Below are positions 11,489 through 25,456 of a DNA stretch of 64,000 nucleotides, piece after piece. A program made the position numbers and the translations under genes. Source of the stretch: Lateolabrax maculatus (taxonomy: Eukaryota > Chordata > Actinopteri > Acropomatiformes > Lateolabracidae); assembly GCA_031216445.1 (NCBI GenBank), contig CM062198.1:434001-498000 (forward strand), written 5' to 3'. The first letter of the stretch is position 1. Each line of letters starts with the position of its first letter. The notes under the pieces were generated by a model, which saw nothing but the letters and a program-made list of their open reading frames with translations, did no database searches and was not told where the DNA came from.

Positions 11489-12341
11489 TTGTCTCAGCTA
11501 CAAACGCAGGTCGGAAAAATGGTGACCACCAGACTGCTTGAAGGCGTCTCAACACCTCCCCACTTGTGCAATGGTCCTGACCATGCACACTACGTGTAGC
11601 AACCTGTACCAAAGATGTTGGGAGGACAATATGTCCATGTGCACTTCGCCATAGCCCATGTGATGGACCTTCTTCAGTGATTATACTTGCCCCCCTTTTT
11701 GCCCATACAGAATGTGCATATGGACTTGCCTGATGTTGTGCTGCTATTACATAGCAGCACATATATATAGCTCATATATATATATATATAAGTTTGTCAG
11801 TGGTTCACAATCTCCAGCTACTAGCAGTGGTCCTATACAGGTGGGTGTAGCTATGCGTTTTGCGGCTTCATCTGCTAAGTTGTTGCCTTTAGCTATCAGG
11901 GAATTCGTTTTTTGATGAGCTACGCATTTAATGATGGCTAACACTTTTGGATGGTGTATGGCTTCTAGTAAAGCTGAGATGGCAGAAATGACGACATGTG
12001 TCTCACCGTTTGTGGTTTGGGAGCTTTCGATACTGCCTCAATTTGTGAGGGCACTATAGCTCATTTAGTGCCACAGAGTTGTCTACCTAAGTATTCAACC
12101 TGTGTCTGGCAAAACTGTAATTTATTTTTACTCACCTTGTGAGCCCCCTTTTCTAAAGCCATCAGGGCTGAGACTGAGTCTTGTGCACATTGAGCTTTGG
12201 AGGTGCTACATATCAAGAGATCATCTACATATTGTAGTACTGTACTGGACACGTCTAGGTGTTGCAGGTCATTAGCCAATACTCGACTGAATATTGAGGG
12301 ACTTTCAACATAGCTCTGCGGGAGACGTGTGTACGTATACT
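11489..12341 (-). mobile_element. pol: ERV pol fragment between U2 and U3
   Basis: Same arrangement as the U1/U2 fragment, with the RT stop at 12061-12063. The (AT)n tract is one of the short ones and uninterrupted (11773-11790, 18 bp). Beside it, GTGCTGCT (11738-11745) and AGCAGCAC (11753-11760) form a perfect 8-bp stem with a 7-base loop. Shares Val in RSVHG with the previous fragment. Confidence 0.85.
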
Positions 12342-13686
12342 CACTGTAAAATCTAATTAGTTGACCTTACTTAAAAAAAGTATGCAAACTCGTTGCAAAT
12401 TAAGCAAAGTAATCTTAAGAATAGTGAGTTAGAAAAGCTTGTTTATTTTAAGTGTGCAGTACCAAATCAAGTAGTACAACTAAAAAAAAAAAAAAAAAGT
12501 TCATGTAACTTAATAGCCATGCTTAGTGTTAACTTAATTTTTTCATTTTGTGTGGACTGCTTGATACAAATTTAACCCCACTTAGAATCATGATACCTAC
12601 TACTTACTACTCACTCATTTTTTTTCAGTTCATTTCAGTTCAGTTAAATTAAACAAACCAATTTCCTTGAATGGGTCCTTGTCCTTCTCCCATTTCTTAT
12701 CTATTTTAGCTGTTATTACCTAATAAAGGGAAAAACACCACAAACATATACTTTAAAAGAACACTCACTGGGTTTGTTCAGCTGCATTACAACATTTATT
12801 AAAAAAATAATTGCATCACTGACAGATCTAGACTGAACAATAAATGTTCGATATTGTTACTTTTGATTCCAATTCTCCAATATAAAATGTGTGTTTTATC
12901 ACTCATGTAATAACCTTACAATAAACAATAAAATTACTGTTCTCTATCCTCTTGTCATATTTAATGTATTTTAAAGCTAGTTGTAAAATTGCTCATAGTG
13001 TGATCTATGTCTGTTAGGCTATTGTAATAACAATATGCATTAAATCTATTATTCAGCCTCAAGTGTTCTGTTCCCAAGTATCACTTTCTTGTACATTCAA
13101 GTACAAAACAGCAGCTAAACAACAAACTTGTGGTTTGATTTGACTGTAGAACATGACATGGACATGGCAAAAATAAAACCACATTTTTGTGAGCTAATTC
13201 TATGCATGTAACAGTCTCACAATATTAAACAGGTAAACACCTGATAATTACAGGACTTCAGTGCATGCAAAATCATTGCATTTCTGATCAAAACTGAAAG
13301 TACAACAAATGCTTTTGTGTCCCAAAGCGAGCATCAGTCCAAGGTCTAAACCAACACAGAAAAACATCACTCCTTGGGTTTTGTATTTGTACTACATTAT
13401 AACTATTAAAAGTTTTCCCAAAACACAAATGTAAACAGGTCAACCTTGCTAGGTTCCTTTCTGACAACATTATCTAACAACTCTTTGCAACACAAGGTGG
13501 CGCTATTTCCACCATTAGCATACTAGCATAACATGGTACACTTTAATAGAATTTTTTTTTTTTTTGAGATCATAAACAAGCCAGCTCAGTTGCATGAAAG
13601 CATAAAACTTTCTCTGATAACAGGAGAACATTAACTGCTGCATAATTTACAAAGTGCTATCTGACAGCTGATGGCTCTTTACTGGT

Positions 13687-16600
13687 CTAACCCAGTAGAC
13701 TGTTCTTCAAAGTTAACAGTTTTGGTGGGAGGTTTTCTTTCCCAGTCCAAGCATCACAGTCTGAATGAAGTTGAGTGTATTTGCCATGCATTTTGGGTAA
13801 TCCAAATGCAAAGCATATGTAAGCCCAAATAACAGACAAACTGCCTGAGGCAAGTTTTTTTATATGATCCATGATGATACCTCCCTCCAGAATGATGGCA
13901 GTGGAGATGGGCTGGAGGTCTACTGAACTTGGACCCTCATGAGGATTATCTTCACTGACAACTGTCAGCACACCGACAGTGCATTCTAGGGCCTCGTCTC
14001 TCGCTGTACCCTACAAAGACACACACACACATTCTTCAGCATGGCAATTTATGCTCTTCTAAACATTCATTTTTAATGTTGAAAGCATTTGCTAGGGAAT
14101 ATGGTTTTAAATATGTGTTCACACTGGATTGTTACAATATAACCAACAAAATAAATGTGGTATGATTAAACTAAAGCTATGGTCCACAAGGTCCATATAT
14201 TCTTAAACAGTGACACTGACTTTTCAGCCTGGACTCCTGCTCCTTAGATTTACAATTAATTAATGTGTACAACGTTTATGTGGCAAATTTCATTTTTATT
14301 TACTGGCTGTTTAAATACCTCTCAGATTAGCTGTGGAGGAATTGCCATACAAAATACATCAATCACTGTACAAAATGTATATTGTATATTGTGCAGATAA
14401 AATTACATCTTCTATGTCAGCACAGATATAGTTCTATTTTAATGCAGACCAAACTTTTTCTTATGTGCAAGTACTTACAGAGCATGTCTTGAAGAATTCA
14501 CTGGAGTCGTCACCAAGTAAAATAGGAATGCCTTTGAGGACAACAGAGCGAAGTACTGTCACGTCTGGTGTCTAATGATACACAGAGAGAGAAAAGACCA
14601 GTTAACAGAGTAATTTGCAAGGCACAAGCACAAGTCAGACAGGAAATAGAATAGGTTGGGCTGGATCATCTCATTTAGAACTTGATTGATGAACTATCAC
14701 ACAGATCAAAAGCAAAATTAACCTACTTACCATCCAGCTCATGTGCTGCATCAGCTCACTGAGCTTCTGGCCAACAGTTCCCCTTCTTGTTTTGAAAAGT
14801 TCAATGAAACGTGGGGTATACTGGTCCAGAGCCTCAAAGAAGTCTCCCTCAAGATTCTTACTTGCGATTCTGTTGAACTCAGCAAACACCTGAAAAGTAG
14901 AGAGAGGGGTGGGTAGGGATGGAGAGATGGCAGAAGTGTTAACATTCCAACAAGTGTGTTTGGATTTCTAGCCACACACCTTGAATTTCTTTTTGATAGG
15001 CATTATTTTATTGGTTGAGAACAAAAATAGTTTACCTGTCTGTGAAGAGTGCTGGCCATCGTTCAACAATGTTCTGTACAGCAGGTTCCTTTTCTACAAT
15101 TTCTTGTCTGCGTAGTGGGAATGATTGGTCCATCATTTGTGAGATGAGAGTGCCATTGGGTTGTTTCTTCTTCATTTCTTCCACGAGAACCTTTCTGGCA
15201 TTTTCAAGGCTTGTTTCATCATGTCCTTCAGGTAAGTTAGGTAGGTAGTTTGCTTCACCTCTTTTTGGCCGTTTGATATTCTTGCTTGAGGATTCTCCTT
15301 CTGGGTTGCCTTTACTTCTTTTGCCTCCATTGATTGCTACATCCTCACATCCAGCTTTTTGAAGCTTTGTGCGATAATTTAAGGCTGTTTTTCCAGCCAT
15401 ACCATCTGTGTGGTCCAGGCTCAGTGAGGCAGGGGTGTTTGCTAATTAGTGCTTTTGCAACACTGCTGAAGTCATCATCTTTAGGGTAAGCCTTGAAACT
15501 GTACATCGTCTCAGCAAGCTTTTCTAGTATGTCATGCTTCATATCTCGTGGTAGAGTCATACGTGTTCCATCCTTCATAAAGGCAAGATCTGCCTGTCTG
15601 AGTCTATAGTCAACATCAACTGAGAAATTGGGTATGTCAAAGAAATCTGGCCACTGTTGTCTTAGCGATGGTGATGCTCTTCCTGTCGACAGGATCTCAG
15701 TGTCTGCTGTGCTGCACTCAGTGTCTGATGTTGTGGTGGGTGATGACAATGCGGTTAAATGGAGAGTCACAAGAGGGATGATTTTGAGCGTAGCTCTTTC
15801 AGGTAAATCAGTTATTTCAGTCAAATTGCAGAGGGCATTATGGAAGTCTTGATCTTCATACTGCAGTTTAAAGTCATACTGCAGTGACAGTTTATCTACC
15901 AGTTGCACTTTTAATTCTTCAATAGACTGTGGTCTCTCATTTAAAGTCAACTTCCTGATATCATCTTCAGCGATGATGAGTAGAGCAAGCTGAATGGAAT
16001 GAAGAGAGGAGCGATATTTAGGGTGTAGATTTCCAAGTACCCAGTAGATGGCAGCTTGTGTTTCTTTCTGGAGGTTCCCAAGGGCTTAGCCACCTCAAAA
16101 TCATCTATGTACAAGAAAAGAGCAATCCTGAATTCTTCCTCTGTCAAGAGAGAATTGTCTTTAAACCGGTAACCATCCCTGTGAGATCTGTATCCTTGTG
16201 ACAAATTTGTCTCAGATGACATGGCCTTATCTAAAATTTCTCCATTGTTTAGTAATGTCTGCAGCATTTTTAGTATGGGGATATACACAACTGTCTGCCT
16301 GTCATTTTTTAGGACAAACTCAATAGGCGTCACCACTGAGAATTCTTTTCAAATGTATGATGTTCGCTTGCTAGTGGTTGACAATGACCCCCTAGTAGAA
16401 GTGAATTTCAGGAATACATTATTCTCAGTAAATACTTTAGCTATCTCACTCACTTAAGAGTCCTCAACATCTCCACAATGTTGATTTAGTATTTTTCCAA
16501 CCGAGGTATGTAACAATGGCTGTGAAAGCACATAAATTTGGTTGATCTGCTCTATAACTTCTTGCAGGGCATTTTCAGAGATGTTAAGAATCGATGACAT

Positions 16601-17185
16601 TTTCAGAAAAACAGCAGCTACATTATGTTCCAACTGACTCTCCAAGTCTCCCACATCTTCATTGAGCTCAGTAACCTCAAACTCAACCTGATCAGTTTCA
16701 GGGGCACTATCCTCAGGTTGAATATTTATATTAGGTGGAGGTACCTCAAGTACATTATGTGACACAATTTCAGGTTTGAATGCCATCTTATTGTGGTCTT
16801 GATGTTCTTTGCTTTTATGTGCATTAAAGGTTGAATAAACATTGCTCTGAAAGCTACAGCCTTGATATGGACAGGAAACCTTTTGCTTCAGCTTCAAATG
16901 TCTTCGTAAATGGGTAAAAAAGTCAGCTCCAGTGCAAGGCTCCACAAAGTCACACAGCTGACAATGGAAAGCAGTTTCACCCACGTTCCCCAGGTCCTTT
17001 TGAGTGTGCCATGTTGATAAGTGGACTTTGAGTGCATTGAAAGATTTAAATGTGCACAGGCACTCCTTATAAAGGCACGGTAGTGGTGATATTCGAGTGT
17101 GGCACCCGTGTTTTAAGCGGTAATGCTTAAGTAAGAAGCACCTCTTTTCAGCACAAAATGTGCAGTACTTACACAACCACTGCAT
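13687..17185 (-). pseudogene. Transposase/PB1-SAMD3-like fusion pseudogene, U3
   Basis: All lesions of the reference copy are present. Exons are at 13687-14010, 14479-14571, 14731-14889 and from about 15036 to the ATG at 17185. No copy-specific coding change was noticed. Confidence 0.8.
16454..17185 (-). CDS. Four-finger C2H2 ORF (243 aa), U3
   Basis: Identical in protein sequence to the U2 copy, with all 16 zinc ligands present. Ends at TAA 16454-16456. Confidence 0.6.
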   Translation of the reverse strand: MQWLCKYCTFCAEKRCFLLKHYRLKHGCHTRISPLPCLYKECLCTFKSFNALKVHLSTWHTQKDLGNVGETAFHCQLCDFVEPCTGADFFTHLRRHLKLKQKVSCPYQGCSFQSNVYSTFNAHKSKEHQDHNKMAFKPEIVSHNVLEVPPPNINIQPEDSAPETDQVEFEVTELNEDVGDLESQLEHNVAAVFLKMSSILNISENALQEVIEQINQIYVLSQPLLHTSVGKILNQHCGDVEDS

Positions 17186-17333
17186 AGGAAGTTTTTTGTC
17201 TTCTTGAAAAATCTGAAAAGAAAAGATCATTTTAGCATCAAGCCCGGCAAAATAGAAACAAAAAACAAAAACACTAACATGCAGTATCAGACTTGAAATA
17301 CCAGAGCAACAGAAAAAAACCTTCCTTGCAAAA

Positions 17334-17615
17334 TTGTCTCAGCTACAAACGCAGGTCGGAAAAATGGTGACCACCAGACTGCTTGAAGGCGTCTCAACAC
17401 CTCCCCACTTGTGCAATGGTCCTGACCATGCGCACTACGTGTAGCAACCTGTACCAAAGATGTTGGGAGGACAATATGTCCATGTGCACTTCGCCATAGC
17501 CCATGTGATGGACCTTCTTCAGTGATTATACTTGCCCCCCTTTTTGCCCATACAGAATGTGCATATGGACTTGCCTGATGTTGTGCTGCTATTACATAGC
17601 AGCACATATATATAG

Positions 17616-17654
<39 letters not shown>

Positions 17655-18215
17655 TATATATATAAGTTTGTCAGTGGTTCACAATCTCCAGCTACTAGCA
17701 GTGGTCCTATACAGGTGGGTGTAGCTATGCGTTTTGCGGCTTCATCTGCTAAGTTGTTGCCTTTAGCTATCAGGGAATTCGTTTTTTGATGAGCTACGCA
17801 TTTAATGATGGCTAACACTTTTGGATGGTGTATGGCTTCTAGTAAAGCTGAGATGGCAGAAATGACGACATGTGTCTCACCGTTTGTGGTTTGGGAGCTT
17901 TCGATACTGCCTCAATTTGTGAGGGCACTATAGCTCATTTAGTGCCACAGAGTTGTCTACCTAAGTATTCAACCTGTGTCTGGCAAAACTGTAATTTATT
18001 TTTACTCACCTTGTGAGCCCCCTTTTCTAAAGCCATCAGGGCTGAGACTGAGTCTTGTGCACATTGAGCTTTGGAGGTGCTACATATCAAGAGATCATCT
18101 ACATATTGTAGTACTGTACTGGACACGTCTAGGTGTTGCAGGTCATTAGCCAATACTCGACTGAATATTGAGGGACTTTCAACATAGCTCTGCGGGAGAC
18201 GTGTGTATGTATACT
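17334..18215 (-). mobile_element. pol: ERV pol fragment between U3 and U4
   Basis: Same parts as the other fragments. The RT stop is at 17935-17937 and the (AT)n tract at 17618-17664 (47 bp, with an internal CAT). From here rightwards the integrase reads RSAHG rather than RSVHG. Confidence 0.85.
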
Positions 18216-19565
18216 CACTGTAAAATCTAATTAGTTGACCTTACTTAAAAAAAGTATGCAAACTCGTTGCAAATTAAGCAAAGTAATCTTAAGAATAGTG
18301 AGTTAGAAAAGCTTGTTTATTTTAAGTGTGCAGTACCAAATCAAGTAGTACAACTAAAAAAAAAAAAAAAAGTTCATGTAACTTAATAGCCATGCTTAGT
18401 GTTAACTTAATTTTTTCATTTTGTGTGGACTGCTTGATACAAATTTAACCCCACTTAGAATTATGATACCTACTACTTACTACTCACTCATTTTTTTTCA
18501 GTTCATTTCAGTTCAGTTAAATTAAACAAACCAATTTCCTTGAATGGGTCCTTGTCCTTCTCCCATTTCTTATCTATTTTAGCTGTTATTACCTAATAAA
18601 GGGAAAAACACCGCAAACATATACTTTAAAAGAACACTCACTGGGTTTGTTCAGCTGCATTACAACATTTATTAAAAAAATAATTGCATCACTGACAGAT
18701 CTAGGCTGAACAATAAATGTTCGATATTGTTACTTTTGATTCCAATTCTCCAATATAAAATGTGTGTTTTATCACTCATGTAATAACCTTACAATAAACA
18801 ATAAAATTACTGTTCTCTATCCTCTTGTCATATTTAATGTATTTTAAAGCTAGTTGTAAAATTGCTCATAGTGTGATCTATGTCTGTTAGGCTATTGTAA
18901 TAACAATATGCATTAAATCTATTATTCAGCCTCAAGTGTTCTGTTCCCAAGTATCACTTTCTTGTACATTCAAGTACAAAACAGCAGCTAAACAACAAAC
19001 TTGTGGTTTGATTTGACTGCAGAACATGACATGGACATGGCAAAAATAAAACCACATTTTTGTGAGCTAATTCTATGCATGTAACAGTCTCACAATATTA
19101 AACAGGTAAACACCTGATAATTACAGGACTTCAGTGCATGCAAAATCATTGCATTTCTGATCAAAACTGAAAGTACAACAAATGCTTTTGTGTCCCAAAG
19201 CGAGCATCAGTCCAAGGTTTAAACCAACACAGAAAAACATCACTCCTTGGGTTTTGTATTTGTACTACATTATAACTACTATAATTAAAAGTTTTCCCAA
19301 AACACAAATGTAAACAGGTCAACCTTGCTAGGTTCCTTTCTGACAACATTATCTAACAACTCTTTGCAACACAAGGTGGCGCTATTTCCACCATTAGCAT
19401 ACTAGCATAACATGGTACACTTTAATAGAATTTTTTTTTTTTTTGAGATCATAAACAAGCCAGCTCAGTTGCATGAAAGCATAAAACTTTCTCTGATAAC
19501 AGGAGAACATTAACTGCTGCATAATTTACAAAGTGCTATCTGACAGCTGATGGCTCTTTACTGGT

Positions 19566-22500
19566 CTAACCCAGTAGACTGTTCTTCAAAGTTAACAGTT
19601 TTGGTGGGAAGTTTTCTTTCCCAGTCCAAGCATCACAGTCTGAATGAAGTTGAGTGTATTTGCCATGCATTTTGGGTAATCCAAATGCAAAGCATATGTA
19701 AGCCCAAATAACAGACAAACTGCCTGAGGCAAGTTTTTTTATATGATCCAAGATGATACCTCCCTCCAGAATGATGGCAGTGGAGATGGGCTGGAGGTCT
19801 ACTGAACTTGGACCCTCATGAGGATTATCTTCACTGACAACTGTCAGCACACCGACAGTGCATTCTAGGGCCTCGTCTCTCACTGTACCCTACAAAGACA
19901 CACACACACATTCTTCAGCATGGCAATTTATGCTCTTCTAAAACATTCATTTTTAATGTTGAAAGCATTTGCTAGGGAATATGGTTTTAAATATGTGTTC
20001 ACACTGGATTGTTACAATATAACCAACAAAATAAATGTGGTATGATTAAACTAAAGCTATGGTCCACAAGGTCCATATATTCTTAAACAGTGACACTGAC
20101 TTTTCAGCCTGGACTCCTGCTCCTTAGATTTACAATTAATTAATGTGTACAACGTTTATGTGGCAAATTTCATTTTTATTTACTGGCTGTTTAAATACCT
20201 CTCAGATTAGCTGTGGAGGAATTGCCATACAAAATACATCAATCACTGTACAAAATGTATATTGTATATTGTGCAGATAAAATTACATCTTCTATGTCAG
20301 CACAGATATAGTTCTATTTTAATGCAGACCAAACTTTTTCTTATGTGCAAGTACTTACAGAGCATGTCTTGAAGAATTCACTGGAGTCGTCACCAAGTAA
20401 AATAGGAATGCCTTTGAGGACAACAGAGCGAAGTACTGTCACGTCTGGTGTCTAATGATACACAGAGAGAGAAAAGACCAGTTAACAGAGTAATTTGCAA
20501 GGCACAAGCACAAGTCAGACAGGAAATAGAATAGGTTGGGCTGGATCATCTCATTTAGAACTTGATTGATGAACTATCACACGGATCAAAAGCAAAATTA
20601 ACCTACTAACCATCCAGCTCATGTGCTGCATCAGCTCACTGAGCTTCTGGCCAACAGTTCCCCTTCTTGTTTTGAAAAGTTCAATGAAACGTGGGGTATA
20701 CTGGTCCAGAGCCTCAAAGAAGTCTCCCTCAAGATTCTTACTTGCGATTCTGTTGAACTCAGCAAACACCTGAAAAGTAGAGAGAGGGGTGGGTAGGGAT
20801 GGAGAGATGGCAGAAGTGTTAACATTCCAACAAGTGTGTTTGGATTTCTAGCCACACACCTTGAATTTCTTTTTGATAGGCATTATTTTATTGGTTGAGA
20901 ACAAAAATAGTTTACCTGTCTGTGAAGAGTGCTGGCCATCGTTCAACAATGTTCTGTACAGCAGGTTCCTTTTCTACAATTTCTTGTCTGCGTAGTGGGA
21001 ATGATTGGTCCATCATTTGTGAGATGAGAGTGCCATTGGGTTGTTTCTTCTTCATTTCTTCCACGAGAACCTTTCTGGCATTTTCAAGGCTTGTTTCATC
21101 ATGTCCTTCAGGTAAGTTAGGTAGGTAGTTTGCTTCACCTCTTTTTGGCCGTTTGATATTCTTGCTTGAGGATTCTCCTTCTGGGTTGCCTTTACTTCTT
21201 TTGCCTCCATTGATTGCTACATCCTCACATCCAGCTTTTTGAAGCTTTGTGCGATAATTTAAGGCTGTTTTTCCAGCCATACCATCTGTGTGGTCCAGGC
21301 TCAGTGAGGCAGGGGTGTTTGCTAATTAGTGCTTTTGCAACACTGCTGAAGTCATCATCTTTAGGGTAAGCCTTGAAACTGTACATCGTCTCAGCAAGCT
21401 TTTCTAGTATGTCATGCTTCATATCTCGTGGTAGAGTCATACGTGTTCCATCCTTCATAAAGGCAAGATCTGCCTGTCTGAGTCTATAGTCAACATCAAC
21501 TGAGAAATTGGGTATGTCAAAGAAATCTGGCCACTGTTGTCTTAGCGATGGTGATGCTCTTCCTGTCGACAGGATCTCAGTGTCTGCTGTGCTGCACTCA
21601 GTGTCTGATGTTGTGGTGGGTGATGACAATGCGGTTAAATGGAGAGTCACAAGAGGGATGATTTTGAGCGTAGCTCTTTCAGGTAAATCAGTTATTTCAG
21701 TCAAATTGCAGAGGGCATTATGGAAGTCTTGATCTTCATACTGCAGTTTAAAGTCATACTGCAGTGACAGTTTATCTACCAGTTGCACTTTTAATTCTTC
21801 AATAGACTGTGGTCTCTCATTTAAAGTCAACTTCCTGATATCATCTTCAGCGATGATGAGTAGAGCAAGCTGAATGGAATGAAGAGAGGAGCGATATTTA
21901 GGGTGTAGATTTCCAAGTACCCAGTAGATGGCAGCTTGTGTTTCTTTCTGGAGGTTCCCAAGGGCTTAGCCACCTCAAAATCATCTATGTACAAGAAAAG
22001 AGCAATCCTGAATTCTTCCTCTGTCAAGAGAGAATTGTCTTTAAACCGGTAACCATCCCTGTGAGATCTGTATCCTTGTGACAAATTTGTCTCAGATGAC
22101 ATGGCCTTATCTAAAATTTCTCCATTGTTTAGTAATGTCTGCAGCATTTTTAGTATGGGGATATACACAACTGTCTGCCTGTCATTTTTTAGGACAAACT
22201 CAATAGGCGTCACCACTGAGAATTCTTTTCAAATGTATGATGTTCGCTTGCTAGTGGTTGACAATGACCCCCTAGTAGAAGTGAATTTCAGGAATACATT
22301 ATTCTCAGTAAATACTTTAGCTATCTCACTCACTTAAGAGTCCTCAACATCTCCACAATGTTGATTTAGTATTTTTCCAACCGAGGTATGTAACAATGGC
22401 TGTGAAAGCACATAAATTTGGTTGATCTGCTCTATAACTTCTTGCAGGGCATTTTCAGAGATGTTAAGAATCGATGACATTTTCAGAAAAACAGCAGCTA

Positions 22501-23065
22501 CATTATGTTCCAACTGACTCTCCAAGTCTCCCACATCTTCATTGAGCTCAGTAACCTCAAACTCAACCTGATCAGTTTCAGGGGCACTATCCTCAGGTTG
22601 AATATTTATATTAGGTGGAGGTACCTCAAGTACATTATGTGACACAATTTCAGGTTTGAATGCCATCTTATTGTGGTCTTGATGTTCTTTGCTTTTATGT
22701 GCATTAAAGGTTGAATAAACATTGCTCTGAAAGCTACAGCCTTGATATGGACAGGAAACCTTTTGCTTCAGCTTCAAATGTCTTCGTAAATGGGTAAAAA
22801 AGTCAGCTCCAGTGCAAGGCTCCACAAAGTCACACAGCTGACAATGGAAAGCAGTTTCACCCACGTTCCCCAGGTCCTTTTGAGTGTGCCATGTTGATAA
22901 GTGGACTTTGAGTGCATTGAAAGATTTAAATGTGCACAGGCACTCCTTATAAAGGCACGGTAGTGGTGATATTCGAGTGTGGCACCCGTGTTTTAAGCGG
23001 TAATGCTTAAGTAAGAAGCACCTCTTTTCAGCACAAAATGTGCAGTACTTACACAACCACTGCAT
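19566..23065 (-). pseudogene. Transposase/PB1-SAMD3-like fusion pseudogene, U4
   Basis: Shared lesions as in the reference copy. Copy-specific changes: the splice donor after the exon at 20611-20769 reads GTTAGT instead of GTAAGT; the last exon has Leu for Met in GGIIxDHIKK (shared with U6) and Phe for Leu in KENxPPK. Confidence 0.8.
22334..23065 (-). CDS. Four-finger C2H2 ORF (243 aa), U4
   Basis: Protein identical to the U2 copy. Stop TAA at 22334-22336. Confidence 0.6.
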   Translation of the reverse strand: MQWLCKYCTFCAEKRCFLLKHYRLKHGCHTRISPLPCLYKECLCTFKSFNALKVHLSTWHTQKDLGNVGETAFHCQLCDFVEPCTGADFFTHLRRHLKLKQKVSCPYQGCSFQSNVYSTFNAHKSKEHQDHNKMAFKPEIVSHNVLEVPPPNINIQPEDSAPETDQVEFEVTELNEDVGDLESQLEHNVAAVFLKMSSILNISENALQEVIEQINQIYVLSQPLLHTSVGKILNQHCGDVEDS

Positions 23066-23213
23066 AGGAAGTTTTTTGTCTTCTTGAAAAATCTGAAAAG
23101 AAAAGATCATTTTAGCATCAAGCCCGGCAAAATAGAAACAAAAAACAAAAACACTAACATGCAGTATCAGACTTGAAATACCAGAGCAACAGAAAAAAAC
23201 CTTCCTTGCAAAA

Positions 23214-23495
23214 TTGTCTCAGCTACAAACGCAGGTCGGAAAAATGGTGACCACCAGACTGCTTGAAGGCGTCTCAACACCTCCCCACTTGTGCAATGGT
23301 CCTGACCATGCGCACTACGTGTAGCAACCTGTACCAAAGATGTTGGGAGGACAATATGTCCATGTGCACTTCGCCATAGCCCATGTGATGGACCTTCTTC
23401 AGTGATTATACTTGCCCCCCTTTTTGCCCATACAGAATGTGCATATGGACTTGCCTGATGTTGTGCTGCTATTACATAGCAGCACATATATATAG

Positions 23496-23550
<55 letters not shown>

Positions 23551-24111
23551 TATATATATAAGTTTGTCAGTGGTTCACAATCTCCAGCTACTAGCAGTGG
23601 TCCTATACAGGTGGGTGTAGCTATGCGTTTTGCGGCTTCATCTGCTAAGTTGTTGCCTTTAGCTATCAGGGAATTCGTTTTTTGATGAGCTACGCATTTA
23701 ATGATGGCTAACACTTTTGGATGGTGTATGGCTTCTAGTAAAGCTGAGATGGCAGAAATGACGACATGTGTCTCACCGTTTGTGGTTTGGGAGCTTTCGA
23801 TACTGCCTCAATTTGTGAGGGCACTATAGCTCATTTAGTGCCACAGAGTTGTCTACCTAAGTATTCAACCTGTGTCTGGCAAAACTGTAATTTATTTTTA
23901 CTCACCTTGTGAGCCCCCTTTTCTAAAGCCATCAGGGCTGAGACTGAGTCTTGTGCACATTGAGCTTTGGAGGTGCTACATATCAAGAGATCATCTACAT
24001 ATTGTAGTACTGTACTGGACACGTCTAGGTGTTGCAGGTCATTAGCCAATACTCGACTGAATATTGAGGGACTTTCAACATAGCTCTGCGGGAGACGTGT
24101 GTACGTATACT
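23214..24111 (-). mobile_element. pol: ERV pol fragment between U4 and U5
   Basis: Same parts, with the RT stop at 23831-23833. Contains the longest (AT)n tract of the window, 23498-23560, which makes this fragment the longest of its kind. Confidence 0.85.
23498..23560. repeat. Longest (AT)n tract, 63 bp
   Basis: AT dinucleotide repeat with one internal CAT, between the RNase H and integrase remnants. The equivalent tract varies from 16 to 63 bp among units and accounts for part of the unit length differences. Confidence 0.95.
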
Positions 24112-25456
24112 CACTGTAAAATCTAATTAGTTGACCTTACTTAAAAAAAGTATGCAAACTCGTTGCAAATTAAGCAAAGTAATCTTAAGAATAGTGAGTT
24201 AGAAAAGCTTGTTTATTTTAAGCGTGCAGTACCAAATCAAGTAGTACAACTAAAAAAAAAAAAAAAAAGTTCATGTAACTTAATAGCCATGCTTAGTGTT
24301 AACTTATTTTTTTCATTTTGTGTGGACTGCTTGATACAAATTTAACCCCACTTAGAATTATGATACCTACTACTTACTACTCACTCATTTTTTTTCAGTT
24401 CATTTCAGTTCAGTTAAATTAAACAAACCAATTTCCTTGAATGGGTCCTTGTCCTTCTCCCATTTCTTATCTATTTTAGCTGTTATTACCTAATAAAGGG
24501 AAAAACACCACAAACATATACTTTAAAAGAACACTCACTGGGTTTGTTCAGCTGCATTACAACATTTATTAAAAAAATAATTGCATCACTGACAGATCTA
24601 GACTGAACAATAAATGTTCGATATTGTTACTTTTGATTCCAATTCTCCAATATAAAATGTGTGTTTTATCACTCATGTAATAACCTTACAATAAACAATA
24701 AAATTACTGTTCTCTATCCTCTTGTCATATTTAATGTATTTTAAAGCTAGTTGTAAAATTGCTCATAGTGTGATCTATGTCTGTTAGGCTATTGTAATAA
24801 CAATATGCATTAAATCTATTATTCAGCCTCAAGTGTTCTGTTCCCAAGTATCACTTTCTTGTACATTCAAGTACAAAACAGCAGCTAAACAACAAACTTG
24901 TGGTTTGATTTGACTGTAGAACATGACATGGACATGGCAAAAATAAAACCACATTTTTGTGAGCTAATTCTATGCATGTAACAGTCTCACAATATTAAAC
25001 AGGTAAACACCTGATAATTACAGGACTTCAGTGCATGCAAAATCATTGCATTTCTGATCAAAACTGAAAGTACAACAAATGCTTTTGTGTCCCAAAGCGA
25101 GCATCAGTCCAAGGTCTAAACCAACACAGAAAAACATCACTCCTTGGGTTTTGTATTTGTACTACATTATAACTATTAAAAGTTTTCCCAAAACACAAAT
25201 GTAAACAGGTCAACCTTGCTAGGTTCCTTTCTGACAACATTATCTAACAACTCTTTGCAACACAAGGTGGCGCTATTTCCACCATTAGCATACTAGCATA
25301 ACATGGTACACTTTAATAGAATTTTTTTTTTTTTTGAGATCATAAACAAGCCAGCTCAGTTGCATGAAAGCATAAAACTTTCTCTGATAACAGGAGAACA
25401 TTAACTGCTGCATAATTTACAAAGTGCTATCTGACAGCTGATGGCTCTTTACTGGT

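Larger units (their letters stand above)
12342..17333 (-). mobile_element. 5'-truncated EnSpm/CACTA-like element, U3 copy
   Basis: Nearly identical to U2: it shares the 6-bp deletion and the AATCATGATACC variant near 12586, which U4-U7, U9 and U10 have as AATTATG. The gene-free 3' part is 12342-13686. U2 and U3 look like the most recent duplication pair in the left block. Confidence 0.7.
18216..23213 (-). mobile_element. 5'-truncated EnSpm/CACTA-like element, U4 copy
   Basis: Carries the longer form at the site where U2, U3 and U5 have a 6-bp deletion, and an extra A in the intron near 19942 that is also in U6. The gene-free 3' part is 18216-19565. Confidence 0.7.
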
